A stretch of DNA of 64,000 nucleotides from Arthrospira sp. PCC 9108 (GTDB lineage: Bacteria > Cyanobacteriota > Cyanobacteriia > Cyanobacteriales > Microcoleaceae): contig CP066886.1 of NCBI GenBank assembly GCA_016745315.1, positions 1-64,000 of the forward strand. The letters run 5' to 3'. Positions 27,260-37,352 of this stretch are shown one piece after another (position 1 is the stretch's first letter; every line of letters begins with the position of its first letter). Made by a program: the position numbers and the translations under genes. Below the pieces are notes generated by a model that was given only the letters and a program-made list of their open reading frames with translations, searched no databases and had not been told where the DNA came from.

Positions 27260-28474
27260 TCACTCAAAATTATCGTAGCCAAGTTTACTTAAGACATCAG
27301 CATACTTAGAATTAAATTTATCAATCAATTTTGGCTCAAGATAGTTTTCATAGTTTCGGGATTTTTTCTTCCAGAAAAACTTACCCCCATCATTAGTATG
27401 TTCGTGGCTGAATTCAATGGCTTCTTTGATTTCGTTGTCGGTTTTGTCAAACAAATCAGACAACTTTTTGAGATGTTCAAATGTATTATCTAGTAAATCT
27501 TCATACTTCACAACTAAAGACATTGGATGATGTTCTGCTAGAGCCAGCCATGTATGTACATGATTTAGCCATGTATTTGACATTTTATAATAATTATCTA
27601 TTTTTAGATCTTGCATAAATCTCTCTACATACCAATTAATTTTTCCATTTTGTTTAAGTTCTTCAGGGGAGTGGAGACGATGATCATGAAAAAAATGCTT
27701 ATGACCACTTATATAACAATAGTTTATCGCTGACATGAGAACGTCCAAGGGATGTCGATAAATATAAATAAAACCTACAGGATTTACTGTTTTTAAATCG
27801 GGAAATCCACAAGTATTAGTTTTGGCAAAAGCAACTTTACTACAACGGGAAAAATTGATTTCTGGAGCATCGAAAACATTTTTATGATAATGTAAATCTG
27901 GAATGGTCTGGCCTACTTGTTTCCTCACGTCCTCTCGTTCCGATGCACCGAATAAAAGATGAGCCAGAATATACCTCATCCAAGTATTACCTGACTTGGG
28001 ATATGAGGCTATCCAAAAAATATTTTTGCTCGGCTTGGAGTCTGGCGATGAAGTAGCATCAAGACCACATAAATCTTTTGGATTTGTGATAACTTTATTG
28101 GTGACAACGGTTGACTTTTGCTTAACTTGAGACGCTTGAATAGCATGATTTAAACTAGAGTGAAGAAGTTGTATGCTGGGATTTATGTCTATTGCTTTTC
28201 GATAGTTAATAATCGCTGTTTCCCACTGTTGTTTATGAGCAAAAGCCCTTCCCAATTTATAGTAAAACCATCCACAATCAGAGTTGAGGGCGATCGCCTT
28301 CTCATAAGCCGCGATCGCCTCCTGCCAACGCTCTAACCGCTCGAAAGCTTCCCCCAATTTTTGATGATACCAATGAAAGCTCGGATCGCGGGCGATCGCC
28401 TTCTGATAAGCAGCAACAGCCTCCTCTAGTTTACCATTCCTCAGTAACTCATTACCCCTGCTAAAATCATTCAT
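27260..28474 (-). CDS. TPR-sulfotransferase fusion protein
   Basis: 404 residues from ATG 28474 (a GTG two codons earlier is also in frame). Residues 1-110 form three TPRs (FSRGNELLRNGKLEEAVAAY, WYHQKLGEAFERLERWQEAI, WFYYKLGRAFAHKQQWETAI). Residues 150-400 are a Sulfotransfer_1 domain: NIFWIASYPKSGNTWMRYIL is the PAPS loop, PVGFIYIYRHPLDVLMSAIN the 3'-phosphate motif and VVKYEDLLDN the YEDL element. It converges with the plus-strand gene ending at 27207. The sulfate acceptor is probably a surface glycan. Confidence 0.88.
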   Translation of the reverse strand: MNDFSRGNELLRNGKLEEAVAAYQKAIARDPSFHWYHQKLGEAFERLERWQEAIAAYEKAIALNSDCGWFYYKLGRAFAHKQQWETAIINYRKAIDINPSIQLLHSSLNHAIQASQVKQKSTVVTNKVITNPKDLCGLDATSSPDSKPSKNIFWIASYPKSGNTWMRYILAHLLFGASEREDVRKQVGQTIPDLHYHKNVFDAPEINFSRCSKVAFAKTNTCGFPDLKTVNPVGFIYIYRHPLDVLMSAINYCYISGHKHFFHDHRLHSPEELKQNGKINWYVERFMQDLKIDNYYKMSNTWLNHVHTWLALAEHHPMSLVVKYEDLLDNTFEHLKKLSDLFDKTDNEIKEAIEFSHEHTNDGGKFFWKKKSRNYENYLEPKLIDKFNSKYADVLSKLGYDNFE

Positions 28475-28480
28475 GACCAC

Positions 28481-28892
28481 ATCACATTTAGAAAAAACAC
28501 AAAATACTGAGACTTATTTAATCATGTTATGGCTTGGATAGCATCCAAGTTGCCGATTTAACCTGAACAGAAAATCCATGTCGTTGACAAAAATCATTAA
28601 CCTTGTTCTGAACTGGGAATCCTTAATATTACACCGACCGTTTTTTTGCAAGAATTTTTTTTTGAGTCAGAACGCCCATACCAAAGACGGTCTGGTGACT
28701 TCACAAGTTCTCCAGACTCTCTTAAAAATTGTCAGTGTCCGGATGACCAATTCTATCACATCCTCAACCCTGAAAAAAACCTTTTGATTCATCTCACATT
28801 ATCGATGTGGCACTCTTGCATTCTTGCACAGCACTGAATATTTGCACCGGATTTCAAAGGATCAGAATTGAGTGCGAACCGTCAGTTAACCA
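28481..28892. other. Gene-free gap of about 410 bp
   Basis: No recognisable gene. Short plus-strand frames (28578-28787, 28646-28837) lack a ribosome-binding site and family resemblance. AT-rich runs such as TTTTTTTTT at 28665-28673 occur. It probably holds the promoter of the minus-strand gene ending at 27260. Confidence 0.4.
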
Positions 28893-30668
28893 TTAAAAAA
28901 TTTTGATTCCTTTTGTCATCGAATCAACTAGCACTGTATAATCTGAAGCGCTTTCCTCTTGCTGCATTCGAGTTTTTTTCTTGAATTTCTCAACTTCTGC
29001 TGCGAGTCGATCTAGTTGAGCCTTTATATTATCTTGGGTCGGCTCTTCTTTCCTCTGATTGAAAAAGTAATTATAACATGATGCTTCTGGATCTGTTATA
29101 TCAACGATATCGTCTATTATCGAAAACCCCTCACTTTTAAGGAGAAATCGTAGAGTTGTTGGAGTATACATATTGATATGACCGTATGCAAAAAAATGAT
29201 TGGCGATCGCATCAGCTCCCGGACGATAGTCAATCGGAACTTCTATGATAAATCTCTTTGAAACTCGGGCTATTTCTCTCAACAATATTCTTTCATATTC
29301 GACGTGTTCTAAAACATGAGAACAAATGGCAAGGTCGAAACTCTGATCCGGGTAGGGAATATGATATCCATCAAAAACTTTGGCTTCTTTCAAATTTTTT
29401 AATTCTCTAGATAAAATGACCCGAATTCCAGATTCCGAAATATCAATGGCATACATATTTTCACAAAAATTTTGGTCATTCAAATTTTCTAGAATAGCAC
29501 CTTCTCCACAGCCGACTTCGATCAAAGAGGAAGGAGCTATTTTGTTGGCACTACATAAAGATAGTATATGATTGGCTTTTGATTTGCCGGTCAACAATCT
29601 CCACTCAGACATCCCGCCCCGATATTGATCTTTGTACTTTGACAACACGTTGGGATTGACCGAGTACATTGCAGGAGCAAAAACCCGCTGATTTTCAGAA
29701 GGAAAAATAGCCTGAAAGTCGGGTTTGTAAGATTTCCTGAGTTTGTGGAAGAAATTCTCCCTAAAATAGACATCGGGTTCGACATCAGTCACGCCAAACC
29801 GATTAAAAACCTCGGCCAATACATCGATAAATTTACGTCGATATTCTTCGGCTTGCTCGATATGCATCTGACGGATGCATTGTGAATCTCGGGGGTGTCT
29901 GACCAATTCTTCTACGGCCTCGGCAACTGCATCTTCTGTGGAATCGCAAATGATTGAGTTGTAGTCATTGTACCAGACATGGCGTCCACCCTGTGAAGGG
30001 GTAGATACAACGGGTACACCGCACAACAAATACTCGCTAGAAGAAAAATTTGCGCCTTCTTTTTGAGACAAAATTAAGCCGCAATATGATTGATTAATTT
30101 TTTCACAAACTTGTTGGGGGGACAGAGGTTTTTCATTCAAATAATCATGGGGGGGAATCTCCGATACGGGATTGCCGTGGTTGTTGCCAGAAACCAAAGC
30201 AAGGTGCTTGACTTTTCCGGCTAAATAATGGCGTTTTACGGCGCTCCGGCGTCCGACATAAATGGCATTGTAGATCTTTTGAAGGTTCATTGACTTCATG
30301 ACATGGTTTTCATCCAGCCAGGCATTTTGATTGATAATTTCTCCATGAAAACCTTCGGATTCAAAATTGTATTTGTCTTGATTACAATTAAATAAGACAA
30401 AGAATTGTGACCTATCTAAATTCAAAATGTTGAACATTTGGGAGGCTTGCTTGACCGCAGAAATATCATAATAACAACCGATCAACACGAAAAAAAAGTC
30501 CGTTTTGCGAAAACGCCCGTGATATTCAGCCATCCAATTCCAATTGTGCTGGATATTTTCAATAATAAAAATTCTGCACTGTGGACTCTCATAGTAGATC
30601 CGAAATGGAAAAGCCGGGTTGGGCCAGGTATAAATGGGTTGAAAGTCGTAATTGCTTGTCTTGCTCAT
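28893..30668 (-). CDS. Glycosyltransferase-methyltransferase fusion
   Basis: 591 residues from ATG 30668 (MSKTSNYDFQPIY), chosen because the duplicated copy starts at the same place. Residues 1-300 are a GT-B-like domain: IYNAIYVGRRSAVKRHYLAG, GLILSQKEGANFSSSEYLLC and GVPVVSTPSQGGR (donor-binding region). Residues 370-540 are a class I SAM methyltransferase: SLIEVGCGEGAILENL (motif I), MYAIDISESGI and FDLAICSHVLEHV. It could add and then methylate a sugar, as in capping of glycan chains. A damaged copy of its first half lies immediately upstream. Confidence 0.82.
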   Translation of the reverse strand: MSKTSNYDFQPIYTWPNPAFPFRIYYESPQCRIFIIENIQHNWNWMAEYHGRFRKTDFFFVLIGCYYDISAVKQASQMFNILNLDRSQFFVLFNCNQDKYNFESEGFHGEIINQNAWLDENHVMKSMNLQKIYNAIYVGRRSAVKRHYLAGKVKHLALVSGNNHGNPVSEIPPHDYLNEKPLSPQQVCEKINQSYCGLILSQKEGANFSSSEYLLCGVPVVSTPSQGGRHVWYNDYNSIICDSTEDAVAEAVEELVRHPRDSQCIRQMHIEQAEEYRRKFIDVLAEVFNRFGVTDVEPDVYFRENFFHKLRKSYKPDFQAIFPSENQRVFAPAMYSVNPNVLSKYKDQYRGGMSEWRLLTGKSKANHILSLCSANKIAPSSLIEVGCGEGAILENLNDQNFCENMYAIDISESGIRVILSRELKNLKEAKVFDGYHIPYPDQSFDLAICSHVLEHVEYERILLREIARVSKRFIIEVPIDYRPGADAIANHFFAYGHINMYTPTTLRFLLKSEGFSIIDDIVDITDPEASCYNYFFNQRKEEPTQDNIKAQLDRLAAEVEKFKKKTRMQQEESASDYTVLVDSMTKGIKIF

Positions 30669-30711
30669 TTTCCAATAAACCATATTAGATGTTCGCCGAA
30701 TCACTCTCGAT

Positions 30712-31086
30712 TTAAAACAGTTTTTTGATTATTTCAATGTGTTCTCCGCCCCTCATTTTATGAATAAAATTTTCCCTAAAATAGACATCGGGTTCGACAT
30801 CAGTCACGCCAAACCGATTAAAAACCTCGGCCAATACATCGATAAATTTACGTCGATATTCTTCGGCTTGCTCGATATGCATCTGACGGATGCGTTGTGA
30901 ATCTCGGGGGTGTCTGACCAATTCTTCTACGGCCTCGGCAACTGCATCTTCTGTGGAATCGCAAATGATTGAGTTGTAGTCATTGTACCAGACATGGCGT
31001 CCACCCTGTGAAGGGGTAGATACAACGGGTACACCGCACAACAAATACTCGCTAGAAGAAAAATTTGCGCCTTCTTTTTGAGACAA
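30712..31086 (-). pseudogene. 3' fragment of a duplicated GT domain
   Basis: Nearly identical to the middle of the GT-methyltransferase gene: SQKEGANFSSSEYLLCGVPV through EPDVYFRENFIHKM. After that it departs (RGGEHIEIIKKLF) and stops, so the methyltransferase part is absent. It is separated from the 5' fragment by two one-base losses in G-runs (five Gs at 31132-31136 against six in the other copy; six Gs at 31163-31168 against seven). Confidence 0.7.
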
Positions 31087-31150
31087 AATTAAGCCGCAAT
31101 ATGATTGATTAATTTTTTCACAAACTTGTTGGGGGACAGAGGTTTTTCAT

Positions 31151-31684
31151 TCAAATAATCATGGGGGGAATCTCCGATACGGGATTGCCGTGGTTGTTGC
31201 CAGAAACCAAAGCAAGGTGCTTGACTTTTCCGGCTAAATAATGGCGTTTTACGGCGCTCCGGCGTCCGACATAAATGGCATTGTAGATCTTTTGAAGGTT
31301 CATTGACTTCATGACATGGTTTTCATCCAGCCAGGCATTTTGATTGATAATTTCTCCATGAAAACCTTCGGATTCAAAATTGTATTTGTCTTGATTACAA
31401 TTAAATAAGACAAAGAATTGTGACCTATCTAAATTCAAAATGTTGAACATTTGGGAGGCTTGCTTGACCGCAGAAATATCATAATAACAACCGATCAACA
31501 CGAAAAAAAAGTCCGTTTTGCGAAAACGTCCGTGGCATTCAGTAATCCAATTCCAATTGTGTTGGATATTTTCAATAATAAAAATTCTGCACTTCGGACC
31601 CTCATAGTAGATCCGAAATGGCAAACGAAATGCTCCTCCTGGCCACACGTAAAAAGGTTTAAAATTTGATTTTATAATATTCAT
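31151..31684 (-). pseudogene. 5' fragment of a duplicated GT domain
   Basis: From ATG 31684 (MNIIKSNFKPFYVWPGG) this matches the N-terminal 165 residues of the neighbouring GT-methyltransferase gene almost exactly, with a differing first 20 residues. It ends at GNPVSEIPPMII* because of a G-run contraction. The intact duplicate would be a stand-alone GT-B domain of about 320 residues, ending at 30712. Confidence 0.7.
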
Positions 31685-31755
31685 AGTTTTGGCATCCAAA
31701 CCCAATAATAACTTTACCTATCACGACGATCAATCAAAATTCGGCTAAACAATCA

Positions 31756-33762
31756 CTATTCTGTACTTTTAAATAAGCTAACAATATCATAAATAAAGCA
31801 CCCCACACCATATCTATCCCAAAGAACTTGTACAGCATCTTTTTTGTGGTCAAGAGATTTTTTGTCTTTATTTAACAGTTCCAAACGGTCTGGTAAAGCC
31901 TTAATTTCATGAGATTTCTCTGGACAGACAACGACAGCAGACTCCCATAAATCTAAATCACCAGGGGGAAGATAGGTGTCGGATAGGACAACGGGAATTG
32001 AACCATAGCCAATACTTTCCCACAACCGAATCGAGTTAGGGCCAGACCCAGATGGGCATAGAAAAAAAACCGATTGCTTCAGAAGTTCTTTAAACTCAAA
32101 GGTGTGGGATTTATCAATTAAATTTTTCTCATAAGTAACTGTTTTTTTGATTTGGTATTCATACACGATGTCTCGATAATGCCAGACATCACGGGAGCGA
32201 ATTACTCCCCTTTTATCATTACTCAAATGCTTAATAATCTGATTCCTAGAATCTGTTAAGTAATAACTCGGAGACTTGGAGCCAACAAAACAAAATAATA
32301 ATTTTCTAAATACACCTCTTAATTTTTGAGGAGATAGATCACAAGCCTGAGCCGGGAATAGGGGGAATGGGTGAATTTTGATTTCTGGGAACTTGGTGAG
32401 ATGAGGCTGACCTTTGATTGCATGAGACCAAAAGATATCAGTAATACCAACTTCCTCAAATAAGTATTGATAGTCAAGCATTTTTATATGCTGACATACT
32501 GTCACAACTTTACTGAATTGTTGGAGATAGGGTTTATATCTTTCCAAGACCAATAAAAGATGTTTGGTCATTTCTGGTTTATGCAAGAATTGATCAATTA
32601 AGGTAGCCCAAGGAAAACCAAAATATACAATCGATCGCTCATAACCATGCAGATATTTTTGTGCCATTTTATAGGCGTGTTTTTCTGTGATGGCGGGATA
32701 CTGCCATGAGCCATCATATCCAATCACATTGGACTCAAGAAACTTCTGTTCATTGCTAATATAGCGACAGATATCTCGAAAAGGAAGAGCCGGTCTGAGG
32801 TGCAGCACAGAGGCAGATTTAAGATCCTCAGTAATGGCAGCCGGATCAAATACTGTTTCGGGCATTAACTCAGTCGGACCCGCCTTATTAATTACCCTAT
32901 TTAGTTGATATGTTTGTTGACGATATATATTCAGATATTCCTGGAGTTCCTGAGATTTAAAATATGGAGAATTTTGACGCTTCTTCTTGTCGAGTACCCA
33001 GCAAGAGTCATCTTTGAGATATTGAATAACCCATTCTGTGGCTGTATCATAAGCTTTCCAAGGTGCTTTCTTAGCCACTTGAATGACTAGACGTTCCCAT
33101 AGCTCTAAAAAACGCCTAAATAAAGGATTAGCTAAACCATATACTGCATTACCATTCAGATGATTAACTTGTTCTGGTTTGAGTGGTGAAACTCCTGAAT
33201 ATTTGGAACCAATTACCAGCGCATTTTTGAGATTATAAATATCTTTATTTATCAAATCAACCCACATATTTTTTAAGGGGATTGTATCAACTTCCTGCAA
33301 CAAAACACCGGTGTATTTTGTGTCTGAGTCCAGGAGTTTCTGCATACTCCTAAAAAATTGGAGATTGGGTCCTGTTTTCAGTCCATAAGCCGGTAAAACC
33401 ATGGTAGAAATATCTGTAGGGATATCCCGGATATAGATTGATTCAAAGTCTTGGAGTTCACAAGCAATAAACTTAACTTCCTTGATACAGGCTTGGGCGG
33501 GGGAGTTATTGATGGCTTCTTGGACTATCTTGATATCTTTATCATTCCAAGTTTGGTCAATTGAAATGACAAATGTTAAAGATTTTGGCTCTTGGGTGGG
33601 TAAGAGGATGTTATCAAAATAACTAATCAGGTCTTCTAATTCTTTTTTAATAACTGGAAACAGTAAGCAGTCAACTTGAGGATGATAGGTTTGATGAGTC
33701 TTAGGAGATGAACTAGCTGCCTGACTCCCAGAGCGTTTTGTTTCTTTTGCCCATGTCTCCAA
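31756..33762 (-). CDS. Exostosin-domain glycosyltransferase, probably the 3' part of a larger gene
   Basis: 668 codons from a TTG at 33762. Residues 40-330 look like a GT-A-type transferase (LLQEVDTIPLKNMWVDLINK). Residues 420-650 carry the exostosin/GT47 pattern: FCFVGSKSPSYYLTDSRNQI, then SVFFLCPSGSGPNSIRLWES and GYGSIPVVLSDTYLPPGDL. The same frame is open upstream for about 46 codons (VLGTVAYVHPSPSI...LWAVDFSQIKQ), which look coded, to a TAA at about 33900. There it meets the end of the TPR gene at an A-run. One added A would fuse the two genes. No good start exists for it alone. Confidence 0.72.
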   Translation of the reverse strand: METWAKETKRSGSQAASSSPKTHQTYHPQVDCLLFPVIKKELEDLISYFDNILLPTQEPKSLTFVISIDQTWNDKDIKIVQEAINNSPAQACIKEVKFIACELQDFESIYIRDIPTDISTMVLPAYGLKTGPNLQFFRSMQKLLDSDTKYTGVLLQEVDTIPLKNMWVDLINKDIYNLKNALVIGSKYSGVSPLKPEQVNHLNGNAVYGLANPLFRRFLELWERLVIQVAKKAPWKAYDTATEWVIQYLKDDSCWVLDKKKRQNSPYFKSQELQEYLNIYRQQTYQLNRVINKAGPTELMPETVFDPAAITEDLKSASVLHLRPALPFRDICRYISNEQKFLESNVIGYDGSWQYPAITEKHAYKMAQKYLHGYERSIVYFGFPWATLIDQFLHKPEMTKHLLLVLERYKPYLQQFSKVVTVCQHIKMLDYQYLFEEVGITDIFWSHAIKGQPHLTKFPEIKIHPFPLFPAQACDLSPQKLRGVFRKLLFCFVGSKSPSYYLTDSRNQIIKHLSNDKRGVIRSRDVWHYRDIVYEYQIKKTVTYEKNLIDKSHTFEFKELLKQSVFFLCPSGSGPNSIRLWESIGYGSIPVVLSDTYLPPGDLDLWESAVVVCPEKSHEIKALPDRLELLNKDKKSLDHKKDAVQVLWDRYGVGCFIYDIVSLFKSTE

Positions 33763-33875
33763 GGACTTGTTGAGTTGGACTTGTTTGATTTGAGAGAAAT
33801 CAACTGCCCATAATTCAAAATCTAACTTAGAATACTTTAAAATACTAGGGCTAGGATGTACATAAGCGACTGTAC

Positions 33876-34946
33876 CTAGGACTGATGTATCCTTTTTTTA
33901 TCATAGGTTCTTGAGTCAGTTTCCTGAACATGGAAGGTTTTAATATCAAGGCAAGGGTTATATACTTTTGCCCCATAAATGGAGAATAAATAAGCTATTT
34001 TGTTATCACAGCGAGGTACTCCTAAAGGTATTTTTAAGGTGTTTTTCAGAGCTGGTGTTAATAATTTATTCTTGCCGAAAATAGCCCAAACATCTTGAGA
34101 CCAATGGGGGTTTTTATGTAATGTTTGTGCCGAACCTTCTTGTTCATAACGGCTGATGGTTACAAAGGCTTTGGGGTTAGCTGAAAATATTTCTCTCAGC
34201 CTTAAAACAGATTGATCAAAGTAGATATCAGTGTTGGCGAGAACTGAAATTTGTTCAGGATATTTTTCCTGAGTTAATTCTACCCAGTTGAGATAAGTTG
34301 GCCTTGATGCTAGATTGAGGATTTCAATTTTAGGACTGGTTAATTCTGGCTGATGACCATCATCAATCAGTAAGACAATTTTGGCGATTTCCACACATTC
34401 TATATTTTTTTGCAGGCAATAAATTAGTTCCTGTTGTCTTTCGGGCTGTTTTGCCTTATAATAAGGTGTGAATAATATGATTTTATAAGGTTGTATTTGC
34501 TGCTGTTGATCTGCTGGGACGGTTTTGGCTGGGCTTTTAACAGTAGGCGGAACTTTGGTAGCTGGCTGTAAGGATACTGGTGGCTGAACTGGATTAATTG
34601 TGACTTGAGGCTGATTAACTACCGGGGAAGATGCTGCTAACTTAGGCTCAATTTCCACAGCCCGATCGCCTGCCTTTTTGGCTTCCTCAAACCGTCCCAC
34701 CTGCCGCAAAACTCGGCTCAAACTCAAATAAGACCACGCCGCCTCTGGCTTCAATTCCACCGCCTTTTGATAGGCTTGAACTGCCTCATCAAAACGCCCT
34801 AACTTCTCCAGCGCCTCCCCCAAATTTTGGTAAGCCAAGTAAAAGTCCGGGTTTTGACCGATCGCTTTTTGATAAGCAGCGATCGCCTCCTCCAGTTGGC
34901 CATTACGGAGAAACTCATTACCTCGGCTAAAATCGCTTGCTGACAT
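33876..34946 (-). CDS. TPR protein with GT-like C-terminal domain, probably the 5' part of the exostosin gene
   Basis: 356 residues from ATG 34946 (MSASDFSRGNEFLRNGQ). Two to three TPRs (FYLAYQNLGEALEKLGRFDE, WSYLSLSRVLRQVGRFEEAK) are followed by a Pro/Gln/Val-rich linker, then a domain starting IILFTPYYKAKQPERQQEL with ISVLANTDIYFDQSVLRLRE and CLDIKTFHVQETDSRTY. The last residues, YDKKRIHQS, follow a seven-A run. With eight As the frame would read YDKKKDTSVLGTVAYVHP and run into the exostosin gene. The role is unknown; it is probably part of a multi-domain glycan enzyme. Confidence 0.7.
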   Translation of the reverse strand: MSASDFSRGNEFLRNGQLEEAIAAYQKAIGQNPDFYLAYQNLGEALEKLGRFDEAVQAYQKAVELKPEAAWSYLSLSRVLRQVGRFEEAKKAGDRAVEIEPKLAASSPVVNQPQVTINPVQPPVSLQPATKVPPTVKSPAKTVPADQQQQIQPYKIILFTPYYKAKQPERQQELIYCLQKNIECVEIAKIVLLIDDGHQPELTSPKIEILNLASRPTYLNWVELTQEKYPEQISVLANTDIYFDQSVLRLREIFSANPKAFVTISRYEQEGSAQTLHKNPHWSQDVWAIFGKNKLLTPALKNTLKIPLGVPRCDNKIAYLFSIYGAKVYNPCLDIKTFHVQETDSRTYDKKRIHQS

Positions 34947-35185
34947 ATCAAATGGGTATAAGAGACAGGGAACAGGTTTTGACACACTAGATTCTAATGT
35001 AGATCCGCGCACCTGAAAAGTTCCCCAACCGAAAAATGTTGTACACCCCTACCCAGAGTCACAAACCAGAGACCCAGACTATATCCCTTGTCTGAGTCCG
35101 ATCGCTGCTACCATTTTGGTTATAGATACCCCAGGGGCATTTATAGAGAAAACAGATTTGTCGATCGCTATAAGGACTTAATTGA

Positions 35186-35929
35186 TTGCATATTTTGATT
35201 GTTGGTGCTAATGGTGGTATTGGCTATGGGTTTGTCGAGATGCTATTACAAGACCCAGCAATTGACAGGGTTTATGGGACTTATCGGCGTTGGGAGTCCG
35301 CCCAACACTTGTTAAACTTGGCCAGTCGGTATCCCCAGCGTCTCGTCTGTCTGTCCATGGATATTACCCAAGAATCTGATCTAGTCGCCGCTTTGGAAAC
35401 TATTAGCCATCAAACCAGAGAATTAGACCTGGTCGTTAATTGTGTCGGCATATTGCATGGTGTCGGGTTCCAACCCGAGAAGAGTTTGCGACAAATTAAT
35501 AGCGATCGCCTCATCGAGTATTTCCAGGTTAATAGTATTGGCGCAGTATTGTTAGCTAAACATCTGTTACCCTTTTTTAGTAGCCCGCGCCGCCATGTTT
35601 TCGCCACAATTTCCGCTAAATTAGGCAGTATTGGCGATAATCATTTAGGTGGATGGTATGGTTATCGCGCCTCCAAGGCCGCATTAAATATGTTAATGCG
35701 AACAGTCGCGATCGAATATTCCCGCAAAAGTCCCCAAACCATTGTCGTCATGCTACACCCAGGGACCACAGACACAGAGCTTTCCCAACCCTTTCAAAAA
35801 AATGTTACACCCGAAAAGCTATTTTCAGTTAATCGAACTGTACAACAACTCTTAGACGTGATTAACCGCCTAGAAATCAGTCATAGTGGTCAGTTTCTAT
35901 CCTGGGATGGGACAAATTTACCCTGGTAG
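35186..35929 (+). CDS. Short-chain dehydrogenase/reductase (C-factor-like)
   Basis: 247 residues from TTG 35186, preceded by AAGGA at 35172-35176. ILIVGANGGIGYGFVEML is the NAD(P)-binding glycine motif, LDLVVNCVGILH the NAG-like strand, and WYGYRASKAALNML carries the catalytic Y-x-x-x-K. The end MLHPGTTDTELSQPF resembles the C-factor (CsgA) subgroup of SDRs. A reductase of unknown substrate, cytosolic. It stands alone on the plus strand between a minus-strand TPR gene and a CBS protein. Confidence 0.85.
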   Translation: MHILIVGANGGIGYGFVEMLLQDPAIDRVYGTYRRWESAQHLLNLASRYPQRLVCLSMDITQESDLVAALETISHQTRELDLVVNCVGILHGVGFQPEKSLRQINSDRLIEYFQVNSIGAVLLAKHLLPFFSSPRRHVFATISAKLGSIGDNHLGGWYGYRASKAALNMLMRTVAIEYSRKSPQTIVVMLHPGTTDTELSQPFQKNVTPEKLFSVNRTVQQLLDVINRLEISHSGQFLSWDGTNLPW

Positions 35930-36050
35930 TAACCGAAAAACCGATAACAACTATGTTAAACTCGCTTAATTCAGCAGTGAAGGATTGATTCTATACTGAA
36001 TCGATGTCACTCAACTTCAAAATCATAGTTTTAGAATTTGGTATCCCTCT

Positions 36051-37190
36051 GTGATTGGAATATCCCTCCCGGAATACCTGGCGACTACGGCTGTAACCGT
36101 ACCTTTGTTAGGAAGTGTCTGGATAGATTTGCTAATTTTGCTGTTCATGTTGGTATTATCGGCATTTTTTGCAGGTTCAGAAACAGCGATCACAGCCTTA
36201 GATAATCTCAAGTTGCGGGCGCTAATTCGAGAGCAAGGTGATCCTAATCGGATGTTTACCCTGGTTTTGGAGAAACGGGCGCGATTTATTACGACTCTTT
36301 TGGTGGGTAATAATTTAGTTAATAACTTCTCGGCAATTATCACCAGTAATTTATTTGCTATCTGGTTGGGTAATGCCGGGCTAGGAATTGCTACCGCTGT
36401 GGTCACCTTTTTGCTGTTGGTATTTGGGGAAATTACCCCCAAATCTTTAGCTATTAGCAATGTTCTACCTATTTTTAAGGCCGTTATTCGTCCGATTTAC
36501 CTACTGTCTATTCTCCTGTCTCCGGTTATTTATCTATTTGAAACCATTGCCCAAAGTATTATCCGGTTAATCAACCGGGGCGCTGTACAACCCGGTTTGT
36601 CGGTGCAGGAACTACGGTTAATGATTGAGATTTTAGGGGGTCGCGGTCAACTGGACTGGCAAAAACATCAACTGTTAAATAAAACCCTCGTCATGGATTA
36701 TCTCATGGCGCGGGAGGTGGTGAAACCCCGTATTGATATGCGGACTATTTCCCATCAGGCGACTGTCCAACAGGTGATAGATTTGTGTTTGGAAACGGGT
36801 TATTCTCGTATTCCCGTCCAGGGAGAATCGAAAGATGAAATTGTCGGGATTGTGCATTTGAAGCGGGCGCTACAACTGATGCGCTCAATTAGTGTTGATA
36901 GCCCGTCGCCATCGGTCACAGAAGCTATGATTCCCCCGGTTTATGTACCGGAGACTAAACGGGTGGGTAGCTTGCTTACAGAGATGTTACAACAGCGCTT
37001 ACACATGGCGATCGTTGTCGATGAATATGGGGGGACAGTGGGGTTGGTCACTTTGGAGGACATTTTAGAGGAGTTGGTGGGCGAAATTTACGACGAAAGT
37101 GATTTTCCCAGTCGGATGGCCCGCAATAAACCTATGAATTCTTCCCCCTCCCGGTCTGGGTCCTCTGGCTTGCCCTGGATTAGACATTGA
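36051..37190 (+). CDS. DUF21/CBS-pair membrane protein (CNNM/TlyC-like)
   Basis: 379 residues from GTG 36051. Residues 15-175 hold three to four hydrophobic helices with LSAFFAGSETAITALDNLKL and TTLLVGNNLVNNFSAI, the DUF21 signature; GEITPKSLAI follows. Residues 215-335 form a CBS pair (YSRIPVQGESKDEIVGIVHL, MAIVVDEYGGTVGLVTLEDI). Such CNNM proteins act in divalent cation export in bacteria. The CorC_HlyC domain found in longer relatives is absent, which is normal for this subgroup. The C-terminus is Ser/Pro-rich. Confidence 0.85.
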   Translation: MIGISLPEYLATTAVTVPLLGSVWIDLLILLFMLVLSAFFAGSETAITALDNLKLRALIREQGDPNRMFTLVLEKRARFITTLLVGNNLVNNFSAIITSNLFAIWLGNAGLGIATAVVTFLLLVFGEITPKSLAISNVLPIFKAVIRPIYLLSILLSPVIYLFETIAQSIIRLINRGAVQPGLSVQELRLMIEILGGRGQLDWQKHQLLNKTLVMDYLMAREVVKPRIDMRTISHQATVQQVIDLCLETGYSRIPVQGESKDEIVGIVHLKRALQLMRSISVDSPSPSVTEAMIPPVYVPETKRVGSLLTEMLQQRLHMAIVVDEYGGTVGLVTLEDILEELVGEIYDESDFPSRMARNKPMNSSPSRSGSSGLPWIRH

Positions 37191-37352
37191 CCAGTTATTG
37201 GGCCATTAATTCGGGTTTCAGGAAAGCGATCGCTTATTTGGTCTTCGCTCAAACCCTTGCTAGATAAGGATTTTGGGATTTACAAAAAAAAGTTTTCCCA
37301 AACACTAGCTTTTTTTGAGATTTGTGATACCATTATAAATTGTTGAATAAAT

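Noticed and set aside
28578..28837. Small plus-strand genes after the TPR-sulfotransferase
   Set aside because: No ribosome-binding site, no family resemblance and frames overlap each other.
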